Shown: positions 1-7,948, counted from the first letter of the stretch. The stretch: 11,715 nt of DNA from Candidatus Collierbacteria bacterium RIFOXYD1_FULL_40_9 (GCA_001776275.1 MFAQ01000010.1:1-11715), one strand, 5' to 3'. The notes: generated by a model not told the origin, from the sequence alone. Translations and numbers: made by a program.

Positions 1-3000
1 ATTTTTGATATATGCTTCTTTGTTTTGTTCGCAAGCAACTATTGCATCGTAGGTGTTAATTATATCCGAAGTCTTGTTCATCTCGGAGTTTGTAAGTGGA
101 AAATTAATTGTTTTGGTCGGAGTTGGTGTAAGTGTTGGAGAAGGTGGTGGTGTTATTGTCTTTGGTGCAATGCCACCCGTGGATATATCGATGCTATTAT
201 TGTCAGAACCAAAAAAGAATTCTATTAGCGGGTCTGGAAGAATGTCTAATTCCATAGAGACTGTTATGCCTGCCATAAAACCGTGAATTAGCCCGGCGAA
301 TCTGGGAATCCAGGGTAGATACTTGCTTTCTAAATTTAAGGACGAAGTTGACCTTAAGTTGTAATAATTGTCCCAAGGGTTCTTGAAGTCTGGATTGATG
401 AAAGATGATGAATATATATCTACATCTTTGCCTAACATCCATGAGATTTTAGCTTTTAGTTCTTTGATGTAATCATATCTGGCACCTTTTTCTACAAGTA
501 ATTCATAACTCTCAACTAAACGTTGCGTTTTGATTTGTTTTAAACCAGTATTTTCTTCACCTGTTTGGTTAGGTGTAGTTTTTTCTATTTCTGAGGTTGA
601 TGTGATGGTGTTGTCTTGTTGTTTTGCATTTTTTGAACTTGTTGTATTACTGATCATTTCTTCAACTGCTTTGGTTATCTTGTTTCGAAAACCATTGGTG
701 TATTCGTTGAGTAAGTAGGCTCTGTTTAGGAAATAATTAACCTTTGGGTCAAGATAATCTTCAAGATATGCCTTAACGAGGTATGTGTTGCTTTCGATTT
801 TTATAGTATTGAGGTATACCATTTCGCCAACGGTTTGGTCAAAAATACTAAATGAATTTTTTAGCGTGCCAATTCCAAATGGGTTATTAGTAGGTGTTTT
901 GAGTGGGTCGGTGTAATAAAGAGGGAATTTTGCAATTACTTCGTCTGGTGTATTTAACATTTCTTTGAAGATAATGTTGACGATTCCTATGTCTATGTAA
1001 CCATCTGACATGCCATATTCTGAGTTGAATTCCTTTTGAGCAAAGTTGGCACCTGCTTGTAGCCATTCTTCGTCAAAATCGTCATTTGGGAATCTCTTTT
1101 TAAATACTTCGTAGTCGTATGTACCAAATATTTCTTCGAATATAAACTTTGGATCTGCTTGAACAACAAGGTTTTGTAGTTTGTATTTAGAGAATATATC
1201 CATTGGAGTCAATCCAGTTTTTTCTTGTAATTTTTTGTATATGTCAAAAACTACTTGGTCACCATATTTTCCAGATTTCAGTTCTGAGTAAGTGAAGTTA
1301 GTTGTTTCTAATATCTGTCTCTCTAGCTCGAAGAACAGATCTCTGTCGTGGATAACTACCTGGATCAGATCAGATTCAATTAATGCTTTCATTAGTTCGG
1401 TTTGGGTTATTTTTTGCCCGTTTGCGTCAGGTTTTAGGAAGAAGTTCTTTATTGCTAGAACACTGTGTGGTGTTGGATTCGCGAGAAGCTCGGCTTCTGT
1501 TTGTTTCACACCCATAGCCTTTAGGAGATCAGCTCTTTCTTCGGGACTGTACGTTTTTTGGATGGCAGACTCAAGAGTGTTTTTTGTGTTTATGGTCTGT
1601 GGTTTATCTGCAACTACTACTTCTATTCCAAGTGGTCCTTTGATGACCTTTGTAGGTCCATTAGGCTTAGTCCCAATAGTTACACCACCAATCTCGTTAA
1701 TATTGCTAAAAAAGTTTTTTATGGAATTAACTAGTCGAGTCATAGTGCCTTCGGAGATGAGATTTACTTGTGGTGTGCTATTGGTATATTCGTTCACAAT
1801 TTGTTTTAGTGCTCGAATTGCTGATTCTTTGAGTTTTGGTGAGTTAGTGTTATTTATTATTTTTATTAAATTATCGATCCCATTGAGTTGTGATTCGGTG
1901 AAGGCTTCTTTTGGTAGACTGATCATGTTCTCGTAGGTGACAGGAGTGGTGTTGGGGTTAGTGGCAGTACCTGGAAGATTGGTGTCTGTTTCGCCATTTA
2001 ATAACGAGTTAACTCTCTCATCTAGAATTCTTTGGAAAACTGCGCGCTGACTGTCTGTGGTCGTATCTACTGCTGTAATTAGATTACTGATTTCTGCCTG
2101 TTGTGTAGGGGTAAGTCTGACAAGTTCTCCTGGGGTTTTGAATCTATTTTTAAGTCTTATTAGTGCAATATTTGTGACACCGTATCCATTTGGTATAAGC
2201 GGTTGAGTGGAATTTGTCCGCCCAGATAGGTCAAAAACAAGGCCGTATTCAATGTATTTTCCGATTATGTTGTTGTATGCATCCATGCGTTCGGTTTCGT
2301 TGGCGAATTTTCGCGAGCCAAAAGAATCTATTTCTTTGATATAGATTTCAACCAATCTATTTGTTTGTTCTCTTGTGAGTTTTGGACGTGTTGGAGTGAT
2401 TATTGTTGCTTGATCGTCGTTTGTGTTAGCAATTGGTTTGGCCGGTGGAATTGGAGGTGGAGGAGTGTTTGGCTGGGGGGCAGCGGCTGTCTGTTGGACT
2501 GTGTTTGAGGGAGATAGTTTTTTGGCAAGATCGGAGGTGAGTTCGATTACTATTCTGTTTGATGTTTCTTCGAAAAGTCCGGCAATGTCTGGGTTTAAAA
2601 TTGTTTTTTTTGATGCCTCAGCTTGAGAGAGTGTGTTTGTTACCTGTTTGACTGCATCTTGAAATTCTGGTCTGGTTTGTAGCCCGTGAACAATTGCTAT
2701 TCTTTCTTCGGTGAGCGTTAGATCTTCTATGAGACTTTTTACTTCTTCGATAGTGATGTCTGCTTCGCTTTTTGATCTTGAGCTAATTAATCTCCCTACA
2801 GCTTCTGTAAATGGATCTACAGGGGTTGCGTTGGCATATTGAGAGGGTGTGCCACCGGCTGTTGGTCTGTAGACTCCGGCTTGGACTCTTGTGGCGTTGA
2901 TTAAGGCATCGATTTCGTGTGGGAGGCGACCTGATAGATTTTCTCTGGTTTCTATTATTTGTAGAGTTTCTATTATTGCTAGTTTTGCAGCGTCCTCGTT

Positions 3001-6000
3001 ACCGTCAAATTGCGGAGCAAGTGTTTTGGTTGATTCGTTGATGCTTGCTATAAATTTTTCAAAATTTTCTTTGGTTGGGTTTTTGAAGAATGCTCCGGAT
3101 AGCTCCTTGTTATTCTCAAGAATAGTGATGATAAACTTCTTTTCAACTAAATCATTATTATTGTTATTTGAAACTTTTTCGACTAGCTTGGCTGTGTTAG
3201 TCTCCGAAACATTTCCTTCAGAGCTATATGTGTTAGTCTCCAAAACATTTTGGTTGCTTGTGATTTCTATTAAGGTGTCTTTAATACCGTTGCTTAGATT
3301 TGATGTTGGGGTGGTGTTTGGTGTGTCGGTTGTAGTCGGTGGTGAGATTATATTGGTTGTTGCTGTGTCGGTATTTGGTGGAGGTGTGTTTGTGTTTTGT
3401 TGCGGTATTTTGGCGTATTCTGTGGCAAAACTAAAGCCACTTTGGCCAACTTGTAAGGCAGCGTCGGTTAAGAATCCTTGGGCGAGTGTTGTCCACATTG
3501 CATCTTTGGTTTCGTCATCTACTATTGTTTGTTTGTCGCTACACTTGTCCCTACCTTTTTCTCGAATACAGATTTCTAAATCTATTTCTGCTTGGGTGTC
3601 TATAAAACCAGTGGTGGCGTCGAATTGTGCATAGTTTTGAAGGGTTCCTACAGCAGAGCCTGGTAACCAGAGTGCCCAGTCATTTGCTTGTTGTCTGAGA
3701 AGTGCTTGAGTGTAGCTTGCATTCTTTATTGCGGCGCTGGATTGGGCAAGTTTGCCACCAATACCACCAGAGGCAGCACCTATAATTGGGGCGACAATTA
3801 TATTTGCAATTGCTTGTTTTTGATTTTCTCTTTGGAGAGCGTCGAATTGTTGGTTTAAAGTGCCTTGAATTGCTAGTTGATTGACAAAGTTGGTATCACT
3901 TAGAGTATTTAAATTTGCTCCGTATTGGCCGTAGGTGTTGAGCATGCTTTGGTAGTTGGCGTATGGGTTGTCTTTTCTGGTACAGGATCCGCCGATGGAA
4001 GACCCCTCTGCCGTGTCGCAGTAGGCACCTTGGCTCTTATATAGCGATTGAACAGTGCCGGCAACAGCATCACTTCCCAATGGTTGAAAATCACCATATT
4101 TGTCAACAAAACCTTGCCAATCTGGGCTGATCATAAAACCACCAGAGTTATTTAGTGTACTGCTTGACTGAATTAATGCCTGGCCAATAGGATTGTCGAA
4201 AATATCTGCAACTTTGAAGTCTTTAAGTGCTTGTTGCTCAGTCGCCATTTCTTCGGCGGTGACTGTACCCCAGATTGGAACATAAGTGGCGACAACACCA
4301 GCAAGCCCTGCAACCGCGCCACATCCTAATGAAATAGCTATACCAGGAGGTCCGAGAGCAGCGCATGCGGTTGTTGCAAGCCCTGCGGCAGTTAGTGAGG
4401 CGGCCATACCACCACCACGGGTATATGTTTCCGTAACTGTCATTTGGTCTAGTTTTTCGGTGACGAGGTCTTTTGTATTTATATTTAAATTTGTTATAGG
4501 AAGATTGCCATTTAAAAAGTCGGTGTTATTTAAATTTTGAATTTGGTACTGTTGACTAGCAATAGCTCTTGGGTTTGTGGTGCCTTGACCTTGCATTGCA
4601 ATATTTTTAGTAATTTCGTCTTTTGCTTGCTGAATTGCTTTTTCTCTTATTTCCTGTGGGACTGTGAAGTTGTCTATAGCTACTGTATTACTGTAGAAGC
4701 TGGAGGGCATATTGGTTTTTACTTCGGTATTAAAGACTTCTTGAAGATATAGTTGGGGGTTTTTTGATTCACCAAACTTTTTGGCCAGTAAGCCAGTACC
4801 TAAAGAGTTAATTAGCCCAGCTTCTGACTCGCTTAAATTGTTGAGATTGTCGATATTATTAATAATGTTGTTTAATGATTTACATTCGTTTGTAGAAAGT
4901 ATGCTTGCCCCTTCTTGGCAAGATTTCGCCATGGCTTTGACCTTGTATATTTCGTCGGCATTGTCCCAAACAACCGCTTTTCCATCCTTCGTGAGACCTT
5001 CAATGGTTGTGTTTTTTATGGCCTGGTTGCTGAGGGCGATGATAGAGGAATTGACATCAGTGTTTGCTTTAAAAGCGGTGGCGGTTTGGAGATCGGTGAA
5101 TAGCATAGGGTTGGCCTTGTATTGGGAAAGTAGTCTGTTGAATTCGCTTGGATTGGAAGCAAATAGTTTGTAGAAGTCCTCACCTAGTTTGTCATTGTCT
5201 ACCGTACTCGCTGTCAGATTTTGTTTTTTGGTTTGTTCTTTCCAATATGCCCAGTAGGCGTGTTGGTAGTCGGTGTTGAATTTTTGAACTTCTTTTTTGG
5301 TTTCATTATCTATATCTACTCGTTGGTTACTGGCAAGTGGAACAATGTACTGGAAAAGTTGCTGGTTTCTGTTGTCTATGGCTTGCTGTTTGATTTCTGG
5401 ATTTTTTATAGATGCTAAGAAATTTTCTGTCGAATATTCAGATTTACATTTGCTATTGTTACCGCAATACAAATCTCTAATTTCTGTGGGACTGTTTTGA
5501 ATGTCGGTATAGAACTTTAAAAATATTGAATCTTGGGCTGTTGATTTTGTGTTTTGATCTACAACTTTATCTAATATCGTAGTTGTGTTACAGACCTTGT
5601 CTTTGCTGGTACAAAAGATTTTTTTGAGGTCTGCAAGGTCATAATTGGGGTCGGCAATTATTCTTTGGTTGGAGTAGTCCTTTTTGAGCTGGATAAGGTT
5701 TGCCGGTTCTATGTTTAACTTTGCTGCATATGTGGTTGCCAACTCATTAACATCGATGTTTTTGAGACAGGTGGTGCGGTCGACCTTGATGTCTTCGCAG
5801 TATTCCTCGATTTTTCGAGAGTCTGATTTACTTGGATCTAGAAATAGATCGACATATTTTTGGGCATTTGTTGTGTTTTTGTTACCTTCGATAATTTTGG
5901 TGACTGACTCGGATGTTATTGAGTTGCCGACGCCTAGTTTTAACAATTGCTCTCTTGAAGAATATTGGAGACCACTGCTACAGGAGGTGTTACTTCCACA

Positions 6001-7083
6001 AATGATTGCTATCATGTTCGAAGTAGGTTTGGTGGGATCGTTGTAAAGTGAAAGTATGGCTCCAGCCTTGGATAGAGTTGGATCATTAATATTGTTAGCG
6101 GCAAGTATTTGGGCTCTGTCTGTGTTGTTGTATTTATTGTTGAGCTGGTCGGTAGTAAAGTTAAGAACATCTCGTTTGACAATTTCCTTTGATATTCTTT
6201 CTTTGTCATCTAGCTCAATGATAAGGTTTTGTTGAAAAAGTCTGTCTTGGCCTAATTTTATAAGACATGCGTTATTCTCTTTACAATTACTGCATGCGAT
6301 GTCTCCTGGTGCACATTTGTTGCCGGAATTACCGCTGTAGGCGAGGTCGATTAGTTGGGCGTCTGAGGCGCTAAATATTTTGTCTTGGGCTTTGTTGACA
6401 TGTTCTTGGTAGGCTCTTTGAGTTTCGGGGATGTTCAGAACTTTTCGGACTCCATTGAAGCAACCGGTTCCTGATATAAAACCTAGACCATCGGTGCAAG
6501 GATTGTTTGCGTCTGACATGTAGGAGTTTGTGTCTTTTCTTTTTTCTGCTGGGGCAGATGACCCGTATTCACCTGGTTTGGGGGTTGGTTCTGGTGCGTT
6601 TGGAGTTGGAGAATTTGTTGGAGTAGGAGCGGTTGGAGGTCGACTAGATGGATAGTTTGTCCCAGAGGTTGGGGTTTGGTAGTTTGCCTGATTGTCTGGT
6701 GCGCTTGTGGGGGAGGCTGGATTTTGGGTTTGGGCTTGTGTTGACTGACCTGCTCCGTTGGAAATACTAGCTGGGGTTTGAAAACCAACATACTGAGTCG
6801 GAGCTGTTTCTGGTACATAGTCTCTTTCATCTGATCTGCCGACTACTGGTGCGGATGATTTTGGTGTTGTTGTTCTCTGGATATCTCTAATATCTTCGTC
6901 GGGGAGTCTTATACCGTTTCTGATTGTGGTGGAGAAAGCCTGAGGTTCACTCTCTGGAGCATTTGGAGCAACGCTTTGCGAAGTAGATAGACGGTTTGCT
7001 ACAAAAAAAGTAGCGCCAGCAATGCCAGAGACAAAAAGTACAGCAATTAGGGCCCGTAGATATCGAGTTTGCACTCTATTCAT
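1..7083 (-). CDS. Giant signal-anchored, multi-domain exported protein of unknown family (3' end beyond window)
   Basis: I do not recognise the family. Read on the minus strand, triplets from 7083 to 1 contain no stop: 2361 codons, still open at the left edge. The start is fixed, because the codon just before this ATG is TAA. Residues 11-29 form one hydrophobic segment after a basic start (MNRVQTRYLR), so it is a signal anchor or uncleaved signal. Residues about 60-180 are a Pro/Thr/Ser/Gln linker. Residues 196-1181 hold 22 cysteines, all in short-range groups. Strongly hydrophobic stretches lie at 891-938 and 1091-1112. Further Pro/Thr-rich linkers lie at about 1227-1266, 1524-1566, 1696-1717 and 2305-2332. 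Residues 1182-2350 contain no Cys. The protein is rich in Asn, Thr, Gln and Lys. Inference: a surface-anchored or secreted modular protein whose N-terminal part folds with local disulfides. Adhesin, contact-dependent effector or envelope scaffold are all possible. No catalytic motif was seen. No clear promoter or Shine-Dalgarno was found upstream. Confidence 0.93.
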   Translation of the reverse strand, partial: MNRVQTRYLRALIAVLFVSGIAGATFFVANRLSTSQSVAPNAPESEPQAFSTTIRNGIRLPDEDIRDIQRTTTPKSSAPVVGRSDERDYVPETAPTQYVGFQTPASISNGAGQSTQAQTQNPASPTSAPDNQANYQTPTSGTNYPSSRPPTAPTPTNSPTPNAPEPTPKPGEYGSSAPAEKRKDTNSYMSDANNPCTDGLGFISGTGCFNGVRKVLNIPETQRAYQEHVNKAQDKIFSASDAQLIDLAYSGNSGNKCAPGDIACSNCKENNACLIKLGQDRLFQQNLIIELDDKERISKEIVKRDVLNFTTDQLNNKYNNTDRAQILAANNINDPTLSKAGAILSLYNDPTKPTSNMIAIICGSNTSCSSGLQYSSREQLLKLGVGNSITSESVTKIIEGNKNTTNAQKYVDLFLDPSKSDSRKIEEYCEDIKVDRTTCLKNIDVNELATTYAAKLNIEPANLIQLKKDYSNQRIIADPNYDLADLKKIFCTSKDKVCNTTTILDKVVDQNTKSTAQDSIFLKFYTDIQNSPTEIRDLYCGNNSKCKSEYSTENFLASIKNPEIKQQAIDNRNQQLFQYIVPLASNQRVDIDNETKKEVQKFNTDYQHAYWAYWKEQTKKQNLTASTVDNDKLGEDFYKLFASNPSEFNRLLSQYKANPMLFTDLQTATAFKANTDVNSSIIALSNQAIKNTTIEGLTKDGKAVVWDNADEIYKVKAMAKSCQEGASILSTNECKSLNNIINNIDNLNNLSESEAGLINSLGTGLLAKKFGESKNPQLYLQEVFNTEVKTNMPSSFYSNTVAIDNFTVPQEIREKAIQQAKDEITKNIAMQGQGTTNPRAIASQQYQIQNLNNTDFLNGNLPITNLNINTKDLVTEKLDQMTVTETYTRGGGMAASLTAAGLATTACAALGPPGIAISLGCGAVAGLAGVVATYVPIWGTVTAEEMATEQQALKDFKVADIFDNPIGQALIQSSSTLNNSGGFMISPDWQGFVDKYGDFQPLGSDAVAGTVQSLYKSQGAYCDTAEGSSIGGSCTRKDNPYANYQSMLNTYGQYGANLNTLSDTNFVNQLAIQGTLNQQFDALQRENQKQAIANIIVAPIIGAASGGIGGKLAQSSAAIKNASYTQALLRQQANDWALWLPGSAVGTLQNYAQFDATTGFIDTQAEIDLEICIREKGRDKCSDKQTIVDDETKDAMWTTLAQGFLTDAALQVGQSGFSFATEYAKIPQQNTNTPPPNTDTATTNIISPPTTTDTPNTTPTSNLSNGIKDTLIEITSNQNVLETNTYSSEGNVSETNTAKLVEKVSNNNNNDLVEKKFIITILENNKELSGAFFKNPTKENFEKFIASINESTKTLAPQFDGNEDAAKLAIIETLQIIETRENLSGRLPHEIDALINATRVQAGVYRPTAGGTPSQYANATPVDPFTEAVGRLISSRSKSEADITIEEVKSLIEDLTLTEERIAIVHGLQTRPEFQDAVKQVTNTLSQAEASKKTILNPDIAGLFEETSNRIVIELTSDLAKKLSPSNTVQQTAAAPQPNTPPPPIPPAKPIANTNDDQATIITPTRPKLTREQTNRLVEIYIKEIDSFGSRKFANETERMDAYNNIIGKYIEYGLVFDLSGRTNSTQPLIPNGYGVTNIALIRLKNRFKTPGELVRLTPTQQAEISNLITAVDTTTDSQRAVFQRILDERVNSLLNGETDTNLPGTATNPNTTPVTYENMISLPKEAFTESQLNGIDNLIKIINNTNSPKLKESAIRALKQIVNEYTNSTPQVNLISEGTMTRLVNSIKNFFSNINEIGGVTIGTKPNGPTKVIKGPLGIEVVVADKPQTINTKNTLESAIQKTYSPEERADLLKAMGVKQTEAELLANPTPHSVLAIKNFFLKPDANGQKITQTELMKALIESDLIQVVIHDRDLFFELERQILETTNFTYSELKSGKYGDQVVFDIYKKLQEKTGLTPMDIFSKYKLQNLVVQADPKFIFEEIFGTYDYEVFKKRFPNDDFDEEWLQAGANFAQKEFNSEYGMSDGYIDIGIVNIIFKEMLNTPDEVIAKFPLYYTDPLKTPTNNPFGIGTLKNSFSIFDQTVGEMVYLNTIKIESNTYLVKAYLEDYLDPKVNYFLNRAYLLNEYTNGFRNKITKAVEEMISNTTSSKNAKQQDNTITSTSEIEKTTPNQTGEENTGLKQIKTQRLVESYELLVEKGARYDYIKELKAKISWMLGKDVDIYSSSFINPDFKNPWDNYYNLRSTSSLNLESKYLPWIPRFAGLIHGFMAGITVSMELDILPDPLIEFFFGSDNNSIDISTGGIAPKTITPPPSPTLTPTPTKTINFPLTNSEMNKTSDIINTYDAIVACEQNKEAYIKN
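3193..3250 (-). repeat. In-frame 22-bp direct repeat, period 36 bp
   Basis: Positions 3193-3214 and 3229-3250 are identical except for one base (g at 3206, a at 3242). The period of 36 bp is a whole number of codons, so the encoded peptide repeats with the pattern NV-[LS]-ETNT. It sits just after a Pro/Thr linker of the giant protein and looks like a recent small duplication by slippage. Confidence 0.75.
4270..4413 (-). other. Gly/Ala-rich hydrophobic double segment within the giant protein (residues 891-938)
   Basis: About 48 residues are almost free of charge and rich in Ala, Gly, Leu, Ile and Val. Two helix-length stretches (about 892-908 and 913-937) are separated by a Gly-Pro-Pro-Gly turn and followed by an acidic segment. 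Cys907 and Cys921 lie one in each half. A third such stretch is at residues 1091-1112 (positions 3750-3813). These could be membrane-inserting hairpins, or hydrophobic segments buried in a large extracellular fold. The sequence alone does not decide. Confidence 0.6.
5446..6054 (-). repeat. Four degenerate Cys-pair modules inside the giant protein (residues 344-546)
   Basis: Four segments share one spacing rule: an aromatic or aliphatic residue, any residue, Asp, Pro (Ile in the fourth), eleven residues, Cys, then a second Cys 6-11 residues later. The Asp/first-Cys/second-Cys positions are 349/362/368, 415/428/439, 477/490/498 and 527/540/546. In each, the residue before the first Cys is I, Y, F or Y, and the Asp is exactly 13 residues before that Cys. 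Units are 50-66 residues apart. Sequence between the anchors is diverged, so the repeat shows at protein level only. It suggests a helical module closed by a small disulfide loop. Confidence 0.65.
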
Positions 7084-7095
7084 TTAAGCATTTCG

Positions 7096-7124
7096 TTGAC
7101 TAAATGACTAGGCGTATTTATGAT
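7096..7124 (+). promoter_or_regulatory. Sigma-70-type promoter of the SIMPL gene
   Basis: TTGACT at 7096-7101 and TATGAT at 7119-7124 are separated by 17 bp. Each hexamer matches the bacterial consensus at five of six bases. Transcription would begin about seven bases downstream, at or next to the ATG at 7131, so the mRNA would have essentially no leader. The promoter fills the space between the divergent giant gene (start 7083) and the SIMPL gene. A good promoter for the giant gene on the opposite strand was not found. Confidence 0.7.
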
Positions 7125-7130
7125 GAATAT

Positions 7131-7796
7131 ATGGATAACAACAAGAAATATTTAGTTGGTCTCTTTGCTTTGATAATTGGATTTTTTGTTTACCGATATA
7201 TTACTAATCCACTGGTGGTGACAGTGTCTGGAACGGGAAAAGTAACAGTGCCGGCTTCTGGTGCTCGTTTGTCTGTTAGTATTGTGGAGACAGGAGATGA
7301 TGTAAATAAAGTTGAGGAAGCGATAAAGGCAAAAATAGCAGCTGTCCGACTTTCGATGGTGACAAATGGGGTAAACGAGAAGAGTTTGTCACAGACTCAG
7401 ATGCAAATAATGCCACTGTCAGCTGTGGTTTCTGGGGCTAAAGGGTATTCTGCACAAGTAAATATAGTCGGTCAGGTAAGTGATGTTTCTAATTTGAGTG
7501 GCTTGGTTGTTAAGTTGTACCAATCTGGTGCCTCAATTGTTTCCCAACCTGTTATAGAGGTAGAGAACCAACAAGAGTTGGAGAATGCGGCACTTAAAAT
7601 GGCTATGGCTGACGCAGACAAAAATTTGAAAATGGTTTCTAGGTTAAAAATGAAGCTGTTTAGGAAGACAGTTTCTGTTCAACAAGCTAGTTCTGGAAAT
7701 ACATCTACAGCTACGAAAGTTACCGAAAATGAGGGAAATGTGGGAACAAGTATAGAGGTAGCGAAGGCAGTGTCGGTGGTTTATCAGCTGTGGTAG
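7131..7796 (+). CDS. SIMPL (DUF541) domain protein with N-terminal signal anchor
   Basis: A 221-residue protein. Residues 7-23 form a single hydrophobic anchor. The SIMPL domain follows directly, opening with the family hallmark VVTVSGTGKVTVPASGARLS. It continues with the usual strand-helix pattern: a conserved Gly-Val after the first helix, a GYSAQVNIVGQV strand like the family's gYxaxNxvxV, and a late helix of Ala/Asp/Lys type. SIMPL proteins (BP26-like) are envelope or periplasmic and can form oligomeric rings; no enzymatic role is established. Start choice: an ATG at 7104 is in frame, but it lies within the promoter spacer and would place ten charged/polar residues before the anchor, so 7131 is preferred. 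There is no Shine-Dalgarno, consistent with a leaderless mRNA. It is divergent from the giant exported protein. A hairpin follows the stop. The family call is firm; the function is unknown. Confidence 0.87.
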   Translation: MDNNKKYLVGLFALIIGFFVYRYITNPLVVTVSGTGKVTVPASGARLSVSIVETGDDVNKVEEAIKAKIAAVRLSMVTNGVNEKSLSQTQMQIMPLSAVVSGAKGYSAQVNIVGQVSDVSNLSGLVVKLYQSGASIVSQPVIEVENQQELENAALKMAMADADKNLKMVSRLKMKLFRKTVSVQQASSGNTSTATKVTENEGNVGTSIEVAKAVSVVYQLW

Positions 7797-7839
7797 GTGG
7801 AGGTCTGTCTGAATATTACCCAATCGAAAAACCGAACAC

Positions 7840-7870
7840 AATTTGGCCAGCGCCAAATTTGTTCTTGTTT
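7840..7870 (+). terminator. Candidate intrinsic terminator after the SIMPL gene
   Basis: AATTTGGC (7840-7847) and GCCAAATT (7852-7859) form a perfect 8-bp stem with a CAGC loop. A T-rich stretch with 8 T in 11 bases follows (7860-7870). It lies 44 bp after the SIMPL stop codon. The T tract is interrupted by G and C, so termination may be partial and some read-through into obg is possible. Confidence 0.5.
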
Positions 7871-7872
7871 GC

Positions 7873-7914
7873 AGCCAAAAATTCTTTGAGTACAAAGAAA
7901 CCAGCTTTTTGGCT
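7873..7914. repeat. Nested inverted repeat upstream of obg
   Basis: Outer arms AGCCAAAAA (7873-7881) and TTTTTGGCT (7906-7914) are exact complements. They enclose a second stem, TTCTTTG (7882-7888) with CAAAGAA (7893-7899), around the loop AGTA. Read on the minus strand, the inner stem is followed at once by five T, like a terminator for transcription running antisense through obg. On the plus strand it lies about 40-80 bp before the predicted obg transcription start, so an operator is also possible. Confidence 0.5.
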
Positions 7915-7942
7915 TTGCGCAATATTCAGCAGATAGATAGGG

Positions 7943-7948
7943 TAAAAT
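7943..7948 (+). promoter_or_regulatory. Putative -10 element of obg
   Basis: TAAAAT matches five of six consensus bases. It ends exactly six bases before the obg ATG, the same spacing as the SIMPL -10 and ATG. No good -35 was found at 16-18 bp; the nearest TTG-type hexamer, TTGCGC at 7915-7920, is 22 bp away. The shared spacing is the main support. The AGGTG just before the ATG is too close to act as a normal Shine-Dalgarno. Confidence 0.45.

Noticed and set aside
1292..6046. Plus-strand open frames of 120-247 codons at 1292-1936, 2891-3634, 4781-5173 and 5684-6046
   Set aside because: They lie antisense to the continuous giant frame, have Phe/Ser/Leu/Val-rich composition typical of reverse shadows, and show no promoter or recognisable domain.
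6483..6830. Minus-strand frame of 115 codons, Gln/Pro/Thr-rich
   Set aside because: It is an alternative frame of the Pro/Thr linker of the giant protein; its composition follows from the low-complexity DNA.
1..7083. Polymorphic toxin or RHS-type effector identity for the giant protein
   Set aside because: No YD/RHS repeats, filamentous haemagglutinin motif or recognisable pre-toxin motif is visible, and the carboxy terminus, where a toxin would sit, is outside the window.
7081..7092. Four-codon upstream frame (ATG CTT AAA TGA) overlapping the giant gene start on the minus strand
   Set aside because: Such short frames are expected by chance in AT-rich DNA, and nothing else supports a role.
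7104..7130. In-frame ATG giving a SIMPL protein ten residues longer
   Set aside because: It falls inside the spacer of the TTGACT-17-TATGAT promoter, so it would not be in the transcript, and it adds charged residues before the anchor.
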